Shown: positions 1 to 7,265, counted from the first letter of the stretch. The stretch: DNA of 14,167 nucleotides from an uncultured Lachnospiraceae bacterium (GCA_945834545.1 CAMAHO010000037.1:1-14167), one strand, 5' to 3'. The notes: generated from the letters alone by a model not told the origin. Numbers and translations: made by a program.

Positions 1-8
1 TAGCAAAT

Positions 9-62
9 AAACCGTAGAGTATGTAATTTCATTCTGTTTTGAAATTGCTTTCTGCGGTTTTT
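9..62 (+). terminator. Intrinsic terminator of the gene upstream of the window
   Basis: A long hairpin is visible. AAACCGTAGA (9-18) pairs with TCTGCGGTTT (51-60) with one G-T wobble, and an inner stem GTAATTTC (23-30) pairs with GAAATTGC (41-48). The 3' arm runs into five T (58-62). This is the expected shape of a Rho-independent terminator. The 5' flank is A/T-rich, so it might also work in the other direction. It separates the cotJ operon from whatever lies to the left. Confidence 0.7.
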
Positions 63-89
63 CACATGTCAGAGTTTTTTTCATACTTT
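62..89 (+). promoter_or_regulatory. Possible sigma-E type promoter for cotJABC
   Basis: CATACTTT (82-89) matches the sporulation sigma-E -10 consensus (CATACA-T) at six of eight positions. TCACATG (62-68), 13 bp upstream, is a poor partial match to the -35 element. The cotJ operon is known in Bacillus subtilis to be transcribed by sigma-E in the mother cell, which is the main reason to look here. The predicted start of transcription lies about 25 bp before the cotJA start codon. The -35 match is weak, so this is tentative. Confidence 0.35.
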
Positions 90-120
90 AAGAATAAAAG
101 AGTTGGAATGAGATAGTAAT

Positions 121-294
121 ATGCAAAATTATTCTTATGAGCATCCCCACGACAAGAATCACGATATGGCACTTACTATGTGCTATGTGCCCATTCAAGC
201 TACCTGTAAGATGTATGAGGACTTAAAGGAAGCCTTTATGAAGGGAACAATTTTCCCACAATTATATAAACCATTTACAGGGAGGAAAAACTAA
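121..294 (+). CDS. cotJA: Spore coat-associated protein CotJA
   Basis: This is a 57-residue protein. It carries the CotJA pattern: a short polar N-terminus, then YVPIQ (residues 22-26), a Tyr-rich helix, and GTIFP.L..PF near the C-terminus (residues 42-52). CotJA is a small component of the inner spore coat, made in the mother cell and needed for assembly of CotJC. The start at 121 is the only reasonable one, because an in-frame stop lies at 109-111. The ribosome binding site is weak (GGAATGAG, 105-112). Its TAA overlaps the ATG of cotJB by one base, so the two are translationally coupled. Identity rests on the motif pattern together with the two genes that follow. Confidence 0.9.
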   Translation: MQNYSYEHPHDKNHDMALTMCYVPIQATCKMYEDLKEAFMKGTIFPQLYKPFTGRKN

Positions 295-566
295 TGGAGC
301 AAATGCAGGAAATGGAATATCGTAAACAGTTAATGATGGAAATTAGTATCCTGAATTTCACGGTATATGATTTGATATTATATATGGATACCCATCCTTA
401 TGATATGGAAGCAAAGGAATACTACGGAAGATTTCAAAAATCACTTATGATGAAGCAAAAAGAGTTTGCTATGAAGTTTTATCCATTGATGCAGTGTTAT
501 TGTGACGGCAGAAAAGATTGGTCCTGGGAGAATGGACCTCTGCCTTGGGAAGGAGGTTGCAGATAA
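294..566 (+). CDS. cotJB: Spore coat protein CotJB
   Basis: This is a 90-residue, Met- and Tyr-rich helical protein. It has the family features of an N-terminal region with LNFTVYDLILYMDTHP (residues 20-35) and a C-terminal W.W..GPLPWEGG block (residues 76-88). CotJB is a small inner-coat protein encoded between cotJA and cotJC and is thought to act with them in coat assembly. There is no signal peptide or membrane segment. A GGGAGG ribosome binding site (280-285) lies inside the end of cotJA. The start ATG overlaps the cotJA stop and the stop TAA overlaps the cotJC start, each by one base, which is typical of tight stoichiometric coupling. Confidence 0.93.
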   Translation: MEQMQEMEYRKQLMMEISILNFTVYDLILYMDTHPYDMEAKEYYGRFQKSLMMKQKEFAMKFYPLMQCYCDGRKDWSWENGPLPWEGGCR

Positions 567-1168
567 TGTTTCAATATGAAAAAAGATTACAATTTCCTGT
601 CAATATCAAGGAGCCTAATCCGAAGCTTGCACAAGTGATTATCACACAATTTGGCGGACCTGACGGTGAACTAAGTGCAAGTATGCGTTACCTGTCACAA
701 AGATTTTCTATGACGGATAAGAAAGTAGCGGGCTTGCTTACCGATATAGGCACGGAGGAACTGGGGCATATTGAGATGATTTGTACCATTGTTCATCAGT
801 TGACAAGAAATCTAACCATGGAACAGATTGAGAGATCCGGCTTTGACAAATACTATGTTGACCACACGGCAGGCGTATGGCCTCAGGCTGCGGGCGGTAT
901 CCCCTTTAATGCCTGTGAGTTTCAGGTGAAGGGAGATCCGATTACGGATTTAGTAGAAGACTTAGCTGCAGAGCAGAAGGCAAGAAGTACCTATGATAAT
1001 ATTTTAAGATTGATTAAGGACCATGATGTCTGCGAACCTATTCGTTTTTTGAGAGAAAGAGAGATTGTTCACTTCCAGCGTTTCGGAGAAGCACTTAGAA
1101 TGGTTACAGATAAGCTGGACTCTAAGAATTATTATGCATTCAATCCTTCCTTTGATGTCAAAAACTGA
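566..1168 (+). CDS. cotJC: Spore coat protein CotJC, manganese catalase-like
   Basis: This is a 200-residue member of the manganese catalase family of ferritin-like four-helix bundles. Residues expected to bind the two manganese ions are all present: Glu35 (GELSASMRY), Glu65 and His68 (TEELGHIE), Glu136 (AAEQKAR) and His169 (REREIVHF). The spacing matches the ligands known from Lactobacillus plantarum manganese catalase. The protein is shorter than free-standing manganese catalases, as is usual for CotJC, and lacks their long C-terminal arm. Its role is in the spore coat, with possible peroxide breakdown inferred from the ligands. I chose 566 as the start because a strong GGAAGGAGG site lies just upstream. 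A longer in-frame opening at 518 would run through the conserved C-terminus of cotJB. Confidence 0.95.
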   Translation: MFQYEKRLQFPVNIKEPNPKLAQVIITQFGGPDGELSASMRYLSQRFSMTDKKVAGLLTDIGTEELGHIEMICTIVHQLTRNLTMEQIERSGFDKYYVDHTAGVWPQAAGGIPFNACEFQVKGDPITDLVEDLAAEQKARSTYDNILRLIKDHDVCEPIRFLREREIVHFQRFGEALRMVTDKLDSKNYYAFNPSFDVKN

Positions 1169-1191
1169 CACTTTCGTAAACGATAGGAGTA

Positions 1192-1200
1192 TGGTAGAAT
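1192..1200 (+). promoter_or_regulatory. Possible extended -10 promoter for miaB
   Basis: TGGTAGAAT (1192-1200) is an extended -10 element, with TGn followed by TAGAAT (5 of 6 matches to TATAAT). The hexamer 17 bp upstream (TTTCGT, 1172-1177) is a poor -35 box, which extended -10 promoters tolerate. This would give miaB vegetative expression independent of the sporulation-specific cotJ operon. It is a pattern match only. Confidence 0.4.
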
Positions 1201-1231
1201 AAACATCAAACTAAAAGAATGTGAGTACGAG

Positions 1232-2626
1232 ATGAGAGAAGAAGAGTTACAATTTGAGTATATTGAAAAACTAAAGGCATATGTTTCCAATTTGGAAAGA
1301 GAACTTGGACACCAGCCTACCTGCTGCGTTACCACCTTCGGGTGTCAAATGAATGCCAGAGATTCGGAAAAACTGGTTGGCATACTGCAGGAGGCTGGTT
1401 ATAAGCTTACCGAAAATGAAAATTCAGATTTTGTGATATACAATACCTGCACTGTAAGGGACAACGCAAATCAGAAGGTGTACGGAAGACTGGGTGTATT
1501 AAACGGCTATAAAAAGAAGAATCCCAGGATGAAAATTGCCTTATGCGGCTGTATGATGCAGGAGGAGAAGGTGATTGATAAGCTGCGGACAAGCTATCCC
1601 TTTGTGGATTTGGTTTTTGGAACCCACAATATTTTCAAATTTGCTGAGCTGTTGGTTAGTATGTTTGAAAGTAAGGGAATGATTGTGGATATTTGGAAGG
1701 ATACTGATCAGATAGTAGAGGACTTGCCGGTGTCCAGAAAGTATTCCTATAAATCCGGTGTCAATATCATGTTTGGCTGTAATAATTTCTGCAGCTATTG
1801 CATCGTACCCTATGTACGAGGACGGGAAAGAAGTCGAGAACCAAAGGATATTATTCGTGAAATAGAAAACCTTGTAGCAGATGGCGTGGTAGAGGTTATG
1901 CTACTAGGACAGAATGTAAATTCCTATGGTAAAAATCTGAAGAACCCTATTACCTTTGCTGAGCTTTTACAGGAGATAGAGAAGATAGAAGGCCTGCAAA
2001 GAATCCGCTTTATGACCTCACATCCAAAGGACTTATCACCGGAGCTTATCAAGGTTATGAAGCAATCAGGGAAGATTTGTAAGCATCTTCATTTGCCCTT
2101 ACAATCCGGTTCCACCCGTATTTTAGAGAAGATGAACCGTCGTTATACAAAGGAAGGCTATCTGGAGCTTGCCTTAAAAATACGGAAAGAGATTCCGGAT
2201 ATTGCCATTACAACAGATATTATTGTTGGTTTTCCAGGAGAAACAATTGAGGATGTACAGGATACCCTGGATGTTATCCGTCAGGTAAAGTTTGACAATG
2301 CCTTTACCTTTATTTATTCCCAAAGGACAGGAACCCCGGCTGCTGCTATGGTGCAGGTCCCTGAAGAAGTAGTAAAGAAACATTTTGATATGGTTCTTAC
2401 GGAGGTACAAAATACAGCCCGTGAACAGGTCTCTAAATACGAAGGTCAGACTATGGAGGCATTGATAGAAGAAGTAAATGAAAACGATTCTACCATGGTT
2501 ACCGGCCGCTTATCCAATAATACTATCGTTCACGTGAAGGGAGATAAGTCTTTGATTGGTAAGATACTTCCAGTGCAACTGACTTCCTGCCATGGCTTTT
2601 ATTATATAGGAGATATAAAAAGATAG
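1232..2626 (+). CDS. miaB: tRNA-2-methylthio-N6-dimethylallyladenosine synthase MiaB
   Basis: This 464-residue radical-SAM methylthiotransferase adds the 2-methylthio group to N6-isopentenyl-A37 of tRNAs reading UNN codons. Three regions are visible. The N-terminal UPF0004 domain has Cys38 (FGCQMN), Cys73 (NTCTVR) and Cys107 (CGCM), the ligands of the auxiliary 4Fe-4S cluster. The radical-SAM core has Cys183, Cys187 and Cys190 (FGCNNFCSYC) binding the SAM-cleaving cluster, followed by VRGRERSR. A C-terminal TRAM RNA-binding domain spans about residues 400-463. The length is normal, with an N-terminal tail of about 30 residues before the first conserved strand. The ribosome binding site at 1232 is weak, so a slightly later start cannot be excluded. 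Its partner enzyme MiaA is encoded 6.5 kb downstream. Confidence 0.96.
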   Translation: MREEELQFEYIEKLKAYVSNLERELGHQPTCCVTTFGCQMNARDSEKLVGILQEAGYKLTENENSDFVIYNTCTVRDNANQKVYGRLGVLNGYKKKNPRMKIALCGCMMQEEKVIDKLRTSYPFVDLVFGTHNIFKFAELLVSMFESKGMIVDIWKDTDQIVEDLPVSRKYSYKSGVNIMFGCNNFCSYCIVPYVRGRERSREPKDIIREIENLVADGVVEVMLLGQNVNSYGKNLKNPITFAELLQEIEKIEGLQRIRFMTSHPKDLSPELIKVMKQSGKICKHLHLPLQSGSTRILEKMNRRYTKEGYLELALKIRKEIPDIAITTDIIVGFPGETIEDVQDTLDVIRQVKFDNAFTFIYSQRTGTPAAAMVQVPEEVVKKHFDMVLTEVQNTAREQVSKYEGQTMEALIEEVNENDSTMVTGRLSNNTIVHVKGDKSLIGKILPVQLTSCHGFYYIGDIKR

Positions 2627-2655
2627 TTGTATTTTTGGGAAAAAGGTTATATTAT
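2627..2655 (+). promoter_or_regulatory. Possible vegetative promoter for the SulP transporter gene
   Basis: TTGTAT (2627-2632) and TATTAT (2650-2655, 5 of 6 to consensus) are separated by 17 bp, immediately after the miaB stop codon. The -35 box matches at only three of six positions. If it is used, the transcript would start near 2662 and carry the whole palindromic repeat in a 5' leader of about 150 nt. Confidence 0.33.
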
Positions 2656-2683
2656 AAAACCCGTGAGTTTTAAATAGGACGAC

Positions 2684-2782
2684 GGGGGACAATGGGGACA
2701 GGGGGACAATGGGGACAGGTACATATGACCCCCTAAACCAAGGGGTCATATGTACCTGTCCCCATTGTCCCCCACCATTGTC
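2684..2782. repeat. GGGGACA-rich palindromic repeat (REP/MITE-like)
   Basis: A perfect 32-bp inverted repeat (2701-2732 with 2742-2773) encloses a 9-nt loop, CTAAACCAA. The left side begins with a 17-bp unit (2684-2700) repeated exactly in tandem at 2701-2717. The heptamer GGGGACA therefore occurs four times on the left, starting at 2685, 2694, 2702 and 2711. Its complement occurs twice on the right, at 2757 and 2766. Outside the perfect stem, GACAATGG (2688-2695) pairs again with CCATTGTC (2775-2782) across an asymmetric internal loop. No T run follows, so it is not a classical terminator. The shape fits a non-autonomous palindromic element of the REP/BIME or MITE kind, often mobilised in trans by Y1 (HUH) transposases. 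That class assignment is inference. Confidence 0.8.
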
Positions 2783-2797
2783 GCTACAAAAGAATAT

Positions 2798-2803
2798 GAG
2801 GGG
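2798..2803 (+). promoter_or_regulatory. Ribosome binding site that fixes the SulP start
   Basis: GAGGGG lies 7 nt before the ATG at 2811. No other ATG in this frame has a comparable site. The ATG at 2709 lies inside the palindromic repeat and the ATG at 2796 directly abuts this ribosome binding site, so 2811 is the credible start. Confidence 0.65.
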
Positions 2804-2810
2804 TACTGTT

Positions 2811-4460
2811 ATGGAAAAATTAAAGCCAAAGTTTTTTTCAGTTATGAAGACCTATTCAAAGGAACAGTTTGTGAAGGATGTGGTTGCTGGTATCATTGTT
2901 GCCATTATTGCATTGCCACTTTCCATTGCACTTGCCATAGCTTCCGGAGTGGGACCAGAAGCGGGAATATATACTGCTATTGTGGCGGGCTTCCTGGTAG
3001 CATTTTTAGGCGGAAGCAGAGTGCAGATAGCAGGACCTACTGCTGCCTTTGCAACCATCGTAGCTGGAATAGTGGCAAAAGACGGCACCCAGGGCTTGAT
3101 GATAGCAACAATTTTAGCCGGTATATTGCTTATTTTGATGGGAATCATGCGTTTTGGCAATTTGCTAAAATACATTCCCTATACAATCACTACCGGATTT
3201 ACTGCAGGTATTGCAGTTACCTTATTTTTGGGACAGATTAAGGATTTTGCAGGTATTGTGTATGAACATGGTGAAGCTCCCATTGAGACCTTGGAAAAAG
3301 TGGAAGCTATATGGATGAACATTAGAACGGTGAATTGGCAGGCTATCTGTATTGGCGCATTAAGCCTGGCTATTTTAATTATCTGGCCCAAATTCTTTAA
3401 GAAGATTCCAGGTTCCTTAATTGCTGTATTGGTTAGTGCGGCTGTCGTTGAGGTGTTCGCGTTGGAGGTAAATACCATAGGGAAGGCATTTGCCAATATA
3501 CCAAAGGGATTCCCGGGGTTCCAGGTAGACTTCCGGTATTTTACCTTTGAAGCGGTGAGAAATCAATTGCCCAATGCGCTGACAATTGCTATTTTAGCGG
3601 GTATTGAATCCTTGTTATCAGCTGTTGTTGCGGATAGCATGATCAATTCTAAGCATCGCTCCAATATGGAATTGATTGCTCAGGGTACAGCAAATATTGG
3701 CTCTGCCTGCTTTGGAGGTATCCCTGCTACAGGGGCTATCGCCAGAACGGCAGCAAATATTAAAAATGGAGGACGTACCCCTGTTTCCGGCATGGTGCAT
3801 TCCGTAACCCTGTTGTTAGTGGTGTTGTTTTTGATGCCTTATGCAAAGCTGATACCCATGCCCTGTATAGCAGCCATCCTGTTCCAGGTAGCCTACAACA
3901 TGAGTGGCTGGAGAAGCTTTTTAAAGCTATGTAAGAGTGCACCTAAGAGTGATATCTTAGTTTTACTTGTAACCTTCTTTTTAACGGTTATCTTTGATTT
4001 GGTAATTGCCATTGAGGTGGGTATTGTTTTAGCGGCAATGTTGTTTATGAAGCGAATGAGCGAAGTGACTGAGGTAGAAGGTTGGAAGTATGTTGACGAT
4101 GAAGAGGATCCGGACAGTATTTCCTTGCGAAAGGTTCCTAATAATACCTTGGTATATGAGATTTCCGGCCCTATGTTTTTTGCAGCAGCTAACAAAATCT
4201 TAGACATTGATGTGGACGAAAATACAAATGTTTTGGTTCTAAGAATGAGAAGTGTCAATGCCATCGATGCAACAGCTATGCATAATCTTGAGCAGCTCTA
4301 TGACGATTGTAAAAAGAAAGATATTACCATGGTGTTGTCTCACGTGAATGAGCAGCCCTTAAAGGTTATGAAAAAAGCAGGCTTTGATAAATTGATAGGA
4401 GAAGAGAATTTCTGCCCTCACATTGACGAAGCACTGAAACGTGCTGCTGATTTACAATAA
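2811..4460 (+). CDS. SulP-family inorganic anion transporter with STAS domain
   Basis: This 549-residue membrane protein belongs to the SulP/SLC26 family, whose bacterial members carry sulfate, bicarbonate or dicarboxylates, usually with protons or sodium. The membrane domain spans roughly residues 20-430 with many hydrophobic helices. The family signatures near the N-terminus are clear: GVGPEAGIYTAIVAG (46-60) and GGSRVQIAGPTAA (67-79). A cytoplasmic STAS domain fills about residues 435-545, including VLVLRMRSVNAIDATAMHNLE. The substrate cannot be read from the sequence. An open frame back to 2709 would add 34 residues encoded by the palindromic repeat (Cys- and Pro-rich, unlike the family), so I reject it. 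The gene is followed by its own terminator and has no functional link to miaB or mutS, which suggests an inserted single-gene unit. Confidence 0.9.
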   Translation: MEKLKPKFFSVMKTYSKEQFVKDVVAGIIVAIIALPLSIALAIASGVGPEAGIYTAIVAGFLVAFLGGSRVQIAGPTAAFATIVAGIVAKDGTQGLMIATILAGILLILMGIMRFGNLLKYIPYTITTGFTAGIAVTLFLGQIKDFAGIVYEHGEAPIETLEKVEAIWMNIRTVNWQAICIGALSLAILIIWPKFFKKIPGSLIAVLVSAAVVEVFALEVNTIGKAFANIPKGFPGFQVDFRYFTFEAVRNQLPNALTIAILAGIESLLSAVVADSMINSKHRSNMELIAQGTANIGSACFGGIPATGAIARTAANIKNGGRTPVSGMVHSVTLLLVVLFLMPYAKLIPMPCIAAILFQVAYNMSGWRSFLKLCKSAPKSDILVLLVTFFLTVIFDLVIAIEVGIVLAAMLFMKRMSEVTEVEGWKYVDDEEDPDSISLRKVPNNTLVYEISGPMFFAAANKILDIDVDENTNVLVLRMRSVNAIDATAMHNLEQLYDDCKKKDITMVLSHVNEQPLKVMKKAGFDKLIGEENFCPHIDEALKRAADLQ

Positions 4461-4479
4461 TCTCATTTTATGGTATGAT
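4451..4479 (+). promoter_or_regulatory. Near-consensus promoter for the mutS operon
   Basis: TTTACA (4451-4456) and TATGAT (4474-4479) each match five of six consensus positions and are exactly 17 bp apart. A TGG just before the -10 box also makes it an extended -10 element. This is the best vegetative promoter in the window. The -35 box overlaps the last codons of sulP, and the expected start of transcription, about 4486, is a G inside the left arm of the following terminator. Confidence 0.6.
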
Positions 4480-4481
4480 TT

Positions 4482-4536
4482 GAGCGGTTGTGTTCTGTTT
4501 CATTCTTTGGATGGAGCAAGGAACAGCCGCTCTTTT
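4482..4536 (+). terminator. Intrinsic terminator of the SulP transporter gene
   Basis: GAGCGGTTGT (4482-4491) pairs with ACAGCCGCTC (4523-4532), with one wobble pair, and is followed by TTTT (4533-4536). The 31-nt apical loop can form a few extra pairs. It lies 22 bp after the sulP stop. Transcripts starting at the promoter at 4451-4479 would lack the first four bases of the stem. Confidence 0.7.
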
Positions 4537-4586
4537 CATGGATAGATAGAGTAATACGATATCAAATACTTTTATGAGGAATTTAT

Positions 4587-7247
4587 ATGGCACAATATAC
4601 ACCTATGATGCAACAATATTTTGAGACGAAGGAGCAGTATAGGGACTGTATTCTTTTTTATCGTCTGGGAGATTTTTATGAAATGTTTTTTGAAGATGCC
4701 CTGATTGCATCAAAGGAACTGGAAATAACCTTAACGGGAAAGGATTGTGGCCAAGAAGAACGGGCACCCATGTGCGGAATTCCGTATCATGCGGTAGAAG
4801 GATACTTGACTAAATTAGTCAACAAGGGATATAAGGTTGCAATCTGCGAACAGGTGGAAGATCCCAAATTAGCGAAAGGAATTGTGAAAAGGGAAGTGAT
4901 ACGGGTTGTGACTCCCGGCACAAACTTAAATGTTCAATCCATAGAAGAGTCCAAAAATAACTATATTTCCTGCATTTTCTTTTCGCCCGAGACAATCGGA
5001 CTTGCAATAGCCGATGTCACAACGGGGGATTTCTATGTGACGGAGGTAGAGGATTTAAAGAAATTAGCAGATGAAATCAACAAATACATGCCAAAGGAAA
5101 TCCTTTGCAACGATGCTTTTTTTGTAAGTGGTTTTGATATAAAGGATCTTAGAGATAGACTACATATTGTTGTAGACAGACTGGACGAGCATGTATTTGA
5201 TGATGAATTATGTAAAAGAACACTTCTTCAGCAATTTAGCGCCAATAATCTGATTGCATTGGGATTGGATGAATTCAAGGTGGGCGTGGTTGCAGCCGGA
5301 GCCTTAGTTTCGCACCTATTAACAACCCAAAAAACGGATTTGGAACAGCTAACCCATATTTCTCCTTATCTATCCAGCAATTTTATGCTGTTAGACAGTT
5401 CAACCCGCAGAAATCTGGAGCTTTGTGAGACCTTGCGGGAAAAGCAAAAGAAAGGTTCTTTATTTGGTGTGTTGGATAAAACAAAAACTGCAATGGGTGC
5501 CAGACTCCTTCGCTCTATGATAGAACAGCCGTTAATTGATAAAGCTGCTATAGAGGAAAGACTGGATGCAGTAGAGGAACTGGTTGAAAACGCATTTTGT
5601 CGGGAAGAAATCAGGGAATACTTAAACGGTATCTATGACTTGGAACGATTGTTATGCAAAGTGGCCTACAAGACCGTCAATCCAAGAGATTTGATTGCTT
5701 TTCGAAATTCCTTAAATATGATTGCGCCGATTAAACAGGTACTTGTCAATTACCATTGCAAAGAGCTTGCACTGATACAAGAGCAAAGTGATAGCTTAAT
5801 GGATATAGCGGACTTGATTTCACAGGCAATTGACGAAAATCCTCCATTGTCCATTCGAGAAGGAGGATTCATAAAGCCGGGATTTGACGAGAATATTGAT
5901 ACCTTCAGGAATGCACGAACGGAAGGGAAAACCTGGTTAGCCAACCTGGAGGAGGAAGAAAGAGAAAGAACCGGGATACGGAACTTAAAGATTAAATACA
6001 ATAAGGTGTTTGGGTATTATCTGGAGGTTACCAATTCCTATCAGAATTTAGTGCCGGAGGATTATGTCAGAAAGCAGACCTTAGCAAATGCAGAACGCTA
6101 TTCTATGCCACGCTTGAAGGAATTGGAAGATATCATTCTGAATGCGGAGGATAAGCTTACCGGGTTGGAATACGAGCTGTTCTGTAAAATCAGAGAGGCC
6201 ATTTCCACGCAGGTAAAAAGAATTCAGGTCACCGCAAAGGCTATGGCAAGACTGGATGTGTATGCATCCCTTGCTGTAGTAGCGCAAAAAAACAACTATT
6301 GCAGGCCAAAACTGAATGAAAAAGGTGTCATTGATATTAAAGAAGGCAGGCATCCGGTGGTAGAAACCATGGGAAATATGGAAGGCTTTGTGGCAAACGA
6401 CACCTATCTAGACAATAATAAGAACTGTATCAGTGTCATAACAGGTCCGAATATGGCCGGAAAATCTACCTATATGAGACAGAGTGCGTTGATTGTCCTA
6501 ATGGCGCAGATTGGCAGCTTTGTGTCGGCGAAAACAGCGAATATTGGTGTTGTTGACAGGATATTTACAAGAGTGGGGGCCTCTGATGATTTAGCAAGCG
6601 GACAATCCACTTTTATGGTAGAAATGAATGAGGTGGCAAACATACTCCAAAATGCCACCAGTAAGAGCTTGTTGATACTGGATGAAATCGGACGTGGAAC
6701 CTCCACCTTTGATGGACTTTCCATAGCCTGGGCAGTAATTGAACATATCAGCAATAAAAAGCTTTTAGGTGCAAAAACCTTATTTGCGACCCACTATCAC
6801 GAGCTTACTGAGTTGGAAGGAAAAATGAGCAATGTAAATAACTATTGCATTGCAGTAAAAGAAAAAGGTGACGATATCGTTTTCTTGAGGAAAATCATTA
6901 AGGGTGGAGCAGATAAAAGCTATGGTATTCAGGTTGCCAAACTTGCTGGAATACCGGAAGCGGTGATTGCAAGAGCGAAGGAGATTGTGGCAAGCCTGAC
7001 AGATAATGATATTACGCAGAAGGTACAGCTGCTTGCAACGGAAGGCAAGGGCGAAAAAGGAACAAAAACGGTAACCTTTGATGAGGTGGATATGGCACAA
7101 ATGACCTTGTTTGATACGGTATCTGACGAGGATATCTTGACTGAGCTAAGGGAACTGAATATCAGTACCATGACGCCTATTGACGCCTTAAACACCTTAT
7201 ATCACCTGCAAAGCAGACTGGTAAATCGTTGGAATCACGAAGAATAA
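4587..7247 (+). CDS. mutS: DNA mismatch repair protein MutS
   Basis: This 886-residue ATPase is full length for the family. It recognises mismatches and small insertion loops and recruits MutL. The mismatch-binding motif is Phe30-Tyr31-Glu32 in GDFYEMF, equivalent to the Phe-X-Glu of E. coli MutS. The C-terminal ATPase has Walker A GPNMAGKST (about 620-628), Walker B LLILDEIGRGTS with Asp699-Glu700, and the ATHYHEL signature with His736. Near the end, QMTLF (838-842) fits the consensus of a beta sliding-clamp binding peptide. A GAGGA ribosome binding site lies 6 nt before the ATG. It heads a likely operon with mutL 18 bp downstream, driven by the strong promoter at 4451-4479. Confidence 0.98.
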   Translation: MAQYTPMMQQYFETKEQYRDCILFYRLGDFYEMFFEDALIASKELEITLTGKDCGQEERAPMCGIPYHAVEGYLTKLVNKGYKVAICEQVEDPKLAKGIVKREVIRVVTPGTNLNVQSIEESKNNYISCIFFSPETIGLAIADVTTGDFYVTEVEDLKKLADEINKYMPKEILCNDAFFVSGFDIKDLRDRLHIVVDRLDEHVFDDELCKRTLLQQFSANNLIALGLDEFKVGVVAAGALVSHLLTTQKTDLEQLTHISPYLSSNFMLLDSSTRRNLELCETLREKQKKGSLFGVLDKTKTAMGARLLRSMIEQPLIDKAAIEERLDAVEELVENAFCREEIREYLNGIYDLERLLCKVAYKTVNPRDLIAFRNSLNMIAPIKQVLVNYHCKELALIQEQSDSLMDIADLISQAIDENPPLSIREGGFIKPGFDENIDTFRNARTEGKTWLANLEEEERERTGIRNLKIKYNKVFGYYLEVTNSYQNLVPEDYVRKQTLANAERYSMPRLKELEDIILNAEDKLTGLEYELFCKIREAISTQVKRIQVTAKAMARLDVYASLAVVAQKNNYCRPKLNEKGVIDIKEGRHPVVETMGNMEGFVANDTYLDNNKNCISVITGPNMAGKSTYMRQSALIVLMAQIGSFVSAKTANIGVVDRIFTRVGASDDLASGQSTFMVEMNEVANILQNATSKSLLILDEIGRGTSTFDGLSIAWAVIEHISNKKLLGAKTLFATHYHELTELEGKMSNVNNYCIAVKEKGDDIVFLRKIIKGGADKSYGIQVAKLAGIPEAVIARAKEIVASLTDNDITQKVQLLATEGKGEKGTKTVTFDEVDMAQMTLFDTVSDEDILTELRELNISTMTPIDALNTLYHLQSRLVNRWNHEE

Positions 7248-7265
7248 AGGACAGGAGGCAGGAGT

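Noticed and set aside
518..565. Longer cotJC beginning at 518
   Set aside because: It would overlap the conserved end of cotJB out of frame. The GGAAGGAGG site and ATG at 566 are much better.
2701..2773. The palindrome as the intrinsic terminator of miaB
   Set aside because: The stem is very strong but is followed by ACCATTG, not a T run, and its duplicated left end fits a mobile repeat better. It may still impede transcription.
2750..3241. A 163-codon + strand frame over the start of the SulP gene
   Set aside because: It is a different frame of the clearly coding SulP sequence, is Cys/Tyr-rich without domain features, and starts inside the palindrome.
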